From: Bacteroidales bacterium
Lineage (GTDB): Bacteria; Bacteroidota; Bacteroidia; Bacteroidales; PUMT01
Reading direction: 5' to 3'
NCBI GenBank assembly: GCA_007133565.1
Contig: SLMM01000168.1
Coordinates: forward strand, 1-42,094
DNA: 42,094 nucleotides
The notes under the pieces were generated by a model. It saw only the letters and a list, made by a program, of their open reading frames with translations. It was not told where the DNA came from and did not search any database. The translations under genes were made by a program, and so were the position numbers. Shown here in pieces: positions 38,596 to 42,094 of the stretch (position 1 is its first letter; each line of letters opens with the position of its first letter).

Positions 38596-41064
38596 TTATT
38601 CCTGAACGTAAATCCGCCTTACCCTTGCGGATATCTTTACAAAGATCTCATAGGGTATGGTAGACAATAAGCCTGCAAGATCGTCAATGGAGTTGTCATC
38701 TCCAAATACTGTAATCTGATCTCCTTCACCCGCATCGGTGCCGGTTATATCTACCATGCACATATCCATGCAGATGTTGCCGACAATGGGGACCTTTACA
38801 CCGTTCACCACCATTCTGCCGGTTCCGTTACCCAGTCTTCTGTCCAGTCCGTCTGCATATCCCACGGGCACAACTGCAACTCGCATGTTGTCAGTGGCTT
38901 TGTATGCTCTTGAGTATCCTATCGTATTGCCTGCCGGGACCTCTTTCACCTGTGATATTACGCTCCTGAAAGTGCTCACATTTGCCAGTTTGTTGTTATC
39001 AAGTACACTTATTCCGTACAACCCAATGCCCAGCCTGACCATATCAAAACCTGCTTCAGGAAACCGCTCAATTCCGGCAGAATTCAGGATATGAGTAATT
39101 ACAGGGTAACCAAGAGCCTCTTTCACGGATGCTGCAAGTTTCCGGAACAGTCTGATCTGCTCTCTGGTAAAGTCATCTTGTGAGGGGTCGTCAGCTGCGG
39201 CCAGGTGAGAAAATACAGAAACAACCCTGATTGTGTCGCACCGGGTTATCCTCTTTGTAAGCGCACTGATATCCCGTACAGTGAAACCAAGACGGTTCAT
39301 GCCTGTATCCAGTTTCAGATGAACTGGATAATTCTTTATCCCCGTTTCACGCATCCTGTCAATGAAAAGATCAAGACCCCCGAGACTGAATATTTCCGGT
39401 TCCAGGCTGTGTTCAACCATTCTGCCACATTCACTTAAGTCGGGATTCATAACCATTACCGGTACCGATATACCCTTTTTACGTAACTCCACCCCCTCAT
39501 CGGTAAATGCTACGGCAAGGTAATCAACATGGTTATGTGCCAGGGCACTTGCAATCTGGTACCCACCGCTTCCGTAGGAAAAAGCCTTTACCACGGCCAT
39601 TACCATAGTGCGGGGATAAAGAAGTGATTTAAAATAATTGAAGTTGCGTATCAGGTTGCCGAGGTTGATCTCCAGAACCGTTGCATGGGTCTTTTCTTCA
39701 AGCAGATTTGATATACGCTCAAAGCCATACCTTCGTGAGCCTTTGACCAGGATGGCGGTATTTTGAAATTTGTAAGGATCAAATGCCCTTGCAAAATCTT
39801 CTGTTGAATCATAAAATTCAACCCTGCCACTGAAAAAGGGCTCTATCTGTCGTATTTCACTGCCGATGCCTACCAGGGAACCGGTCTTTTCCCTTGTAAG
39901 TATTTCGCCTATATCACGGTATAGTTCGGATGACCTCCTGCCGGTTTCAAACATATCAGAAAGAATGACCATCTTTTCCGGTTGTGCTGTCTGGCGTGTC
40001 AGAAAGTCCATGGCAATACCAAGAGAAACCGGGTCTGAATTATAGCTGTCATTAATAACGGTGCAGTTGTTTATTCCCTGCTTCTGCTCAAGGCGCATGG
40101 CAACAGGTGCCAGTTCCTTCATATTCTTTTCAATGTAATCATGCTCATAACCGAGCATGAGCATTGCGGCCCAGGCGTGAATTGCATTTTCGGCCGATGC
40201 CCGGTCAGCAAAAGGGATTGTAACCAGATTGTCCTCTCCCCTGAAGCTGGCTGAGATTTTGGTTACCCCTTCAAATATGCTAATTTTTTTTACCCGAAGA
40301 TCGGCCTTTTCCGACCGGGACCATGAAAATATCCTTTTGCCTTCGGAAATCCCGCTGTTTCTGACAAAATCGTCAATAATACGGTGATCACGGCAGTATA
40401 GTAATGACCGGCAGTTCTTAAAAAGCTGCATCTTTTCTGCAAGCTTGGTTTCAAAATCGGTGAAATTCTCCTGGTGCGCTGGACCTATATTTGTTAAAAT
40501 ACCGATATCCGGCTTTATTACCGGCTCAAGATACGCCATCTCACCGGGCCGGGATATACCAGCCTCAAAAATTGCAAGTTCATGATATGATTCAATTTGC
40601 CAGACAGAAAGAGGAACGCCAATCTGTGAATTGTAGCTTTTGGGACTTCGAACGATAACCTTATCATGACTTAGCAATTGAAACAACCATTCCTTCAGAA
40701 TTGTTTTTCCGTTGCTTCCTGTTATGGCAATTACCGGCAAGCCAAAAGAACCCCGGTGCATTGCCGCCATTTTCTGCAGTGCACGGAGAGTATCAGGCAC
40801 AACAATAAAACTTGATCCTTCAAACCGCTGAATTTCCTCAGGCAGGTACTCCACAAGGTAGTTCCTTACGTGGTGCCTGTAAAGATCTTCAAGGTAGTTA
40901 TGCCCGTCATTTCTTTCACCTTTCAGTGCCACAAAAATTGAATCGCCCGGGAATGAAAATTTACGGCTGTCAGTGATTATATTTTTTACAGGCTGCTCCG
41001 GCCCGCTTTTGTATAACTTACCTCCGCATGCCGATGCTATCTCCTCTGTACAGTATTCAGCCAT
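38596..41064 (-). CDS. Bifunctional MurF / alanine racemase fusion
   Basis: 822 aa; MurF half (IAITGSNGKTILKEWLFQLL, INDSYNSDPVSL) followed by Alr half (VMAVVKAFSYGSGGYQIASAL, HLKLDTGMNRLGF, VRLGIGLYGI, VGNICMDMCMVDITG). Confidence 0.95.
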   Translation of the reverse strand: MAEYCTEEIASACGGKLYKSGPEQPVKNIITDSRKFSFPGDSIFVALKGERNDGHNYLEDLYRHHVRNYLVEYLPEEIQRFEGSSFIVVPDTLRALQKMAAMHRGSFGLPVIAITGSNGKTILKEWLFQLLSHDKVIVRSPKSYNSQIGVPLSVWQIESYHELAIFEAGISRPGEMAYLEPVIKPDIGILTNIGPAHQENFTDFETKLAEKMQLFKNCRSLLYCRDHRIIDDFVRNSGISEGKRIFSWSRSEKADLRVKKISIFEGVTKISASFRGEDNLVTIPFADRASAENAIHAWAAMLMLGYEHDYIEKNMKELAPVAMRLEQKQGINNCTVINDSYNSDPVSLGIAMDFLTRQTAQPEKMVILSDMFETGRRSSELYRDIGEILTREKTGSLVGIGSEIRQIEPFFSGRVEFYDSTEDFARAFDPYKFQNTAILVKGSRRYGFERISNLLEEKTHATVLEINLGNLIRNFNYFKSLLYPRTMVMAVVKAFSYGSGGYQIASALAHNHVDYLAVAFTDEGVELRKKGISVPVMVMNPDLSECGRMVEHSLEPEIFSLGGLDLFIDRMRETGIKNYPVHLKLDTGMNRLGFTVRDISALTKRITRCDTIRVVSVFSHLAAADDPSQDDFTREQIRLFRKLAASVKEALGYPVITHILNSAGIERFPEAGFDMVRLGIGLYGISVLDNNKLANVSTFRSVISQVKEVPAGNTIGYSRAYKATDNMRVAVVPVGYADGLDRRLGNGTGRMVVNGVKVPIVGNICMDMCMVDITGTDAGEGDQITVFGDDNSIDDLAGLLSTIPYEIFVKISARVRRIYVQE

Positions 41065-41126
41065 TAAAAGATTCTGTTTGAACTACCTGATTAATTGTCT
41101 GGTGGAAGAGGGTTCCCATTCTGATA

Positions 41127-41723
41127 TCAACGTCCCGGTTCACTGCCCTGTTTCCTGATATCATTGTAACAGCTCCGGCATAAAGGCTCATAAATATCCT
41201 GCTGGCCCAGAAGTACTCTCTTCTCAGATAAATCCTTGCGATATGAAAATTGTGCCAGATTCCCGCATCGCATACAGATAGCATGCACCTTGGTTACATA
41301 TTCAGCTGTTGCCAGCAACGACGGTATGGGACCAAAGGGCTTACCCCTGAAGTCCATATCAAGTCCGGCCACTATCACCCTCACCCCACTGTTGGCCAAC
41401 TCATTGCATACTTCCGCCAGGTTGCTGTCAAAAAATTGTGCCTCGTCTATACCGACAACATCAACATCACCTGCCAGGAGAATTATATTTCCTGAGGCCG
41501 ACACCGGAGTTGACACTATGGCATTATCATCATGGGAAATAACCTGCTCGTCTGAAAAGCGTATATCAATTTCAGGTTTGAAAATTTCAACTTTCTGATT
41601 GGCTATTCTTGCCCTTTTCAGCCTTCTGATCAATTCTTCGGTCTTACCTGAGAACATGGAACCGGTAATTACCTCGATCCACCCCCTCTTTTTGGTGTCC
41701 CTGATTGAATTTTCAAGAAACAT
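41127..41723 (-). CDS. tdk: Thymidine kinase
   Basis: 198 aa; [70 protein letters not shown] zinc ligands. Confidence 0.97.
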   Translation of the reverse strand: MFLENSIRDTKKRGWIEVITGSMFSGKTEELIRRLKRARIANQKVEIFKPEIDIRFSDEQVISHDDNAIVSTPVSASGNIILLAGDVDVVGIDEAQFFDSNLAEVCNELANSGVRVIVAGLDMDFRGKPFGPIPSLLATAEYVTKVHAICMRCGNLAQFSYRKDLSEKRVLLGQQDIYEPLCRSCYNDIRKQGSEPGR

Positions 41724-41756
41724 GCCGACTGCTTTCTTATATAATTGTTAATTTTA

Positions 41757-41764
41757 CAAAAGTA
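41757..41764 (-). promoter_or_regulatory. Possible -7 element (TACTTTTG on the minus strand) upstream of tdk
   Basis: Plus-strand CAAAAGTA; about 34 nt upstream of the tdk ATG; no clear -33 element. Confidence 0.35.
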
Positions 41765-41798
41765 AATAAATTGCCGTTCCATCTTATATTTTGGTACT

Positions 41799-42094
41799 AT
41801 GTATTCAGAAAGTTTTGCAAAGCGTCTCAGGTACAAATTCAGGGAACTGGAGCTGATATTAAGGAATCTTGAAACTCAAAGTGTACCCGACAGGATAGAT
41901 ATTGACCTCGCCCTGTCAAAGACAAGGGAGCTTTATGATATCCTTCTCAGGCAAACCTCAGCGCCCTCACCGGAGCCTGAAGCGGAAAAAATCGCAAGCG
42001 CCGGAACGAAACCGGTTGTTCCCTCAGATCCGGAACCTTTTGAAGAGGAAAAGGAGTTTGAGCAGGAGGGCATAATCCCCGATCCTGTGCACAA
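41799..42094 (+). CDS. Hypothetical protein, truncated by the window end
   Basis: Open from ATG 41799 to the edge: MYSESFAKRLRYKFRELELILRNLETQSVPDRIDIDLALSKTRELYDILLRQTSAPSPEPEAEKIAS...; helical N-terminus then acidic/Pro-rich. Not in the ORF track because there is no stop. Confidence 0.65.
   Translation, partial: MYSESFAKRLRYKFRELELILRNLETQSVPDRIDIDLALSKTRELYDILLRQTSAPSPEPEAEKIASAGTKPVVPSDPEPFEEEKEFEQEGIIPDPVH

Noticed and set aside
1-42094. CRISPR array, prophage, transposon, restriction or defence island
   Set aside because: No spaced direct repeats, integrase/transposase, terminase or nuclease-helicase signatures were seen; gene content is mainly core metabolism and envelope.

Overview
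The window looks like a chromosomal segment from a Bacteroidota (Bacteroidales-like) genome, made up mostly of housekeeping genes. I infer the lineage from GldB, FloA/NfeD, a MurF-Alr fusion, SPOR/PorT-type envelope proteins and TAnnTTTG -7 elements. Genes in order: floA (truncated by the window start), nfeD, a SPOR protein, bcp, recA, an S9 peptidase, a small membrane protein, miaA, a znuABC-like metal ABC transporter, lpdA, two tandem large MG2/TonB-plug proteins, an ECF sigma factor, a trans-envelope anti-sigma-like/beta-barrel protein, a lytic transglycosylase, uvrA, a LOG-family protein, a repeat/SPOR-like protein, an outer membrane protein with TSP3 and EF-hand segments, smpB, meaB, a DUF1573-like protein, an M20 amidohydrolase, a small 2[4Fe-4S] ferredoxin (absent from the ORF track), fhs, gldB, a PorT-like barrel, nadE, a Crp/Fnr regulator, a GT2 glycosyltransferase, murF-alr, tdk and a truncated hypothetical. 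No rRNA, tRNA, CRISPR array, transposon or phage module was recognised. The best candidate for an under-described system is 12682-19698. There, two paralogous surface-type proteins carry a TonB plug but no beta-barrel, and they are divergent from an ECF sigma factor. The sigma gene overlaps a gene whose product appears to join an anti-sigma-like N-terminus, one TM helix, a Pro-rich linker and a C-terminal outer membrane beta-barrel. A hand-folded three-arm RNA-like structure at 24601-24690 is a second candidate. All family calls come from motif recognition by eye; no searches were run.
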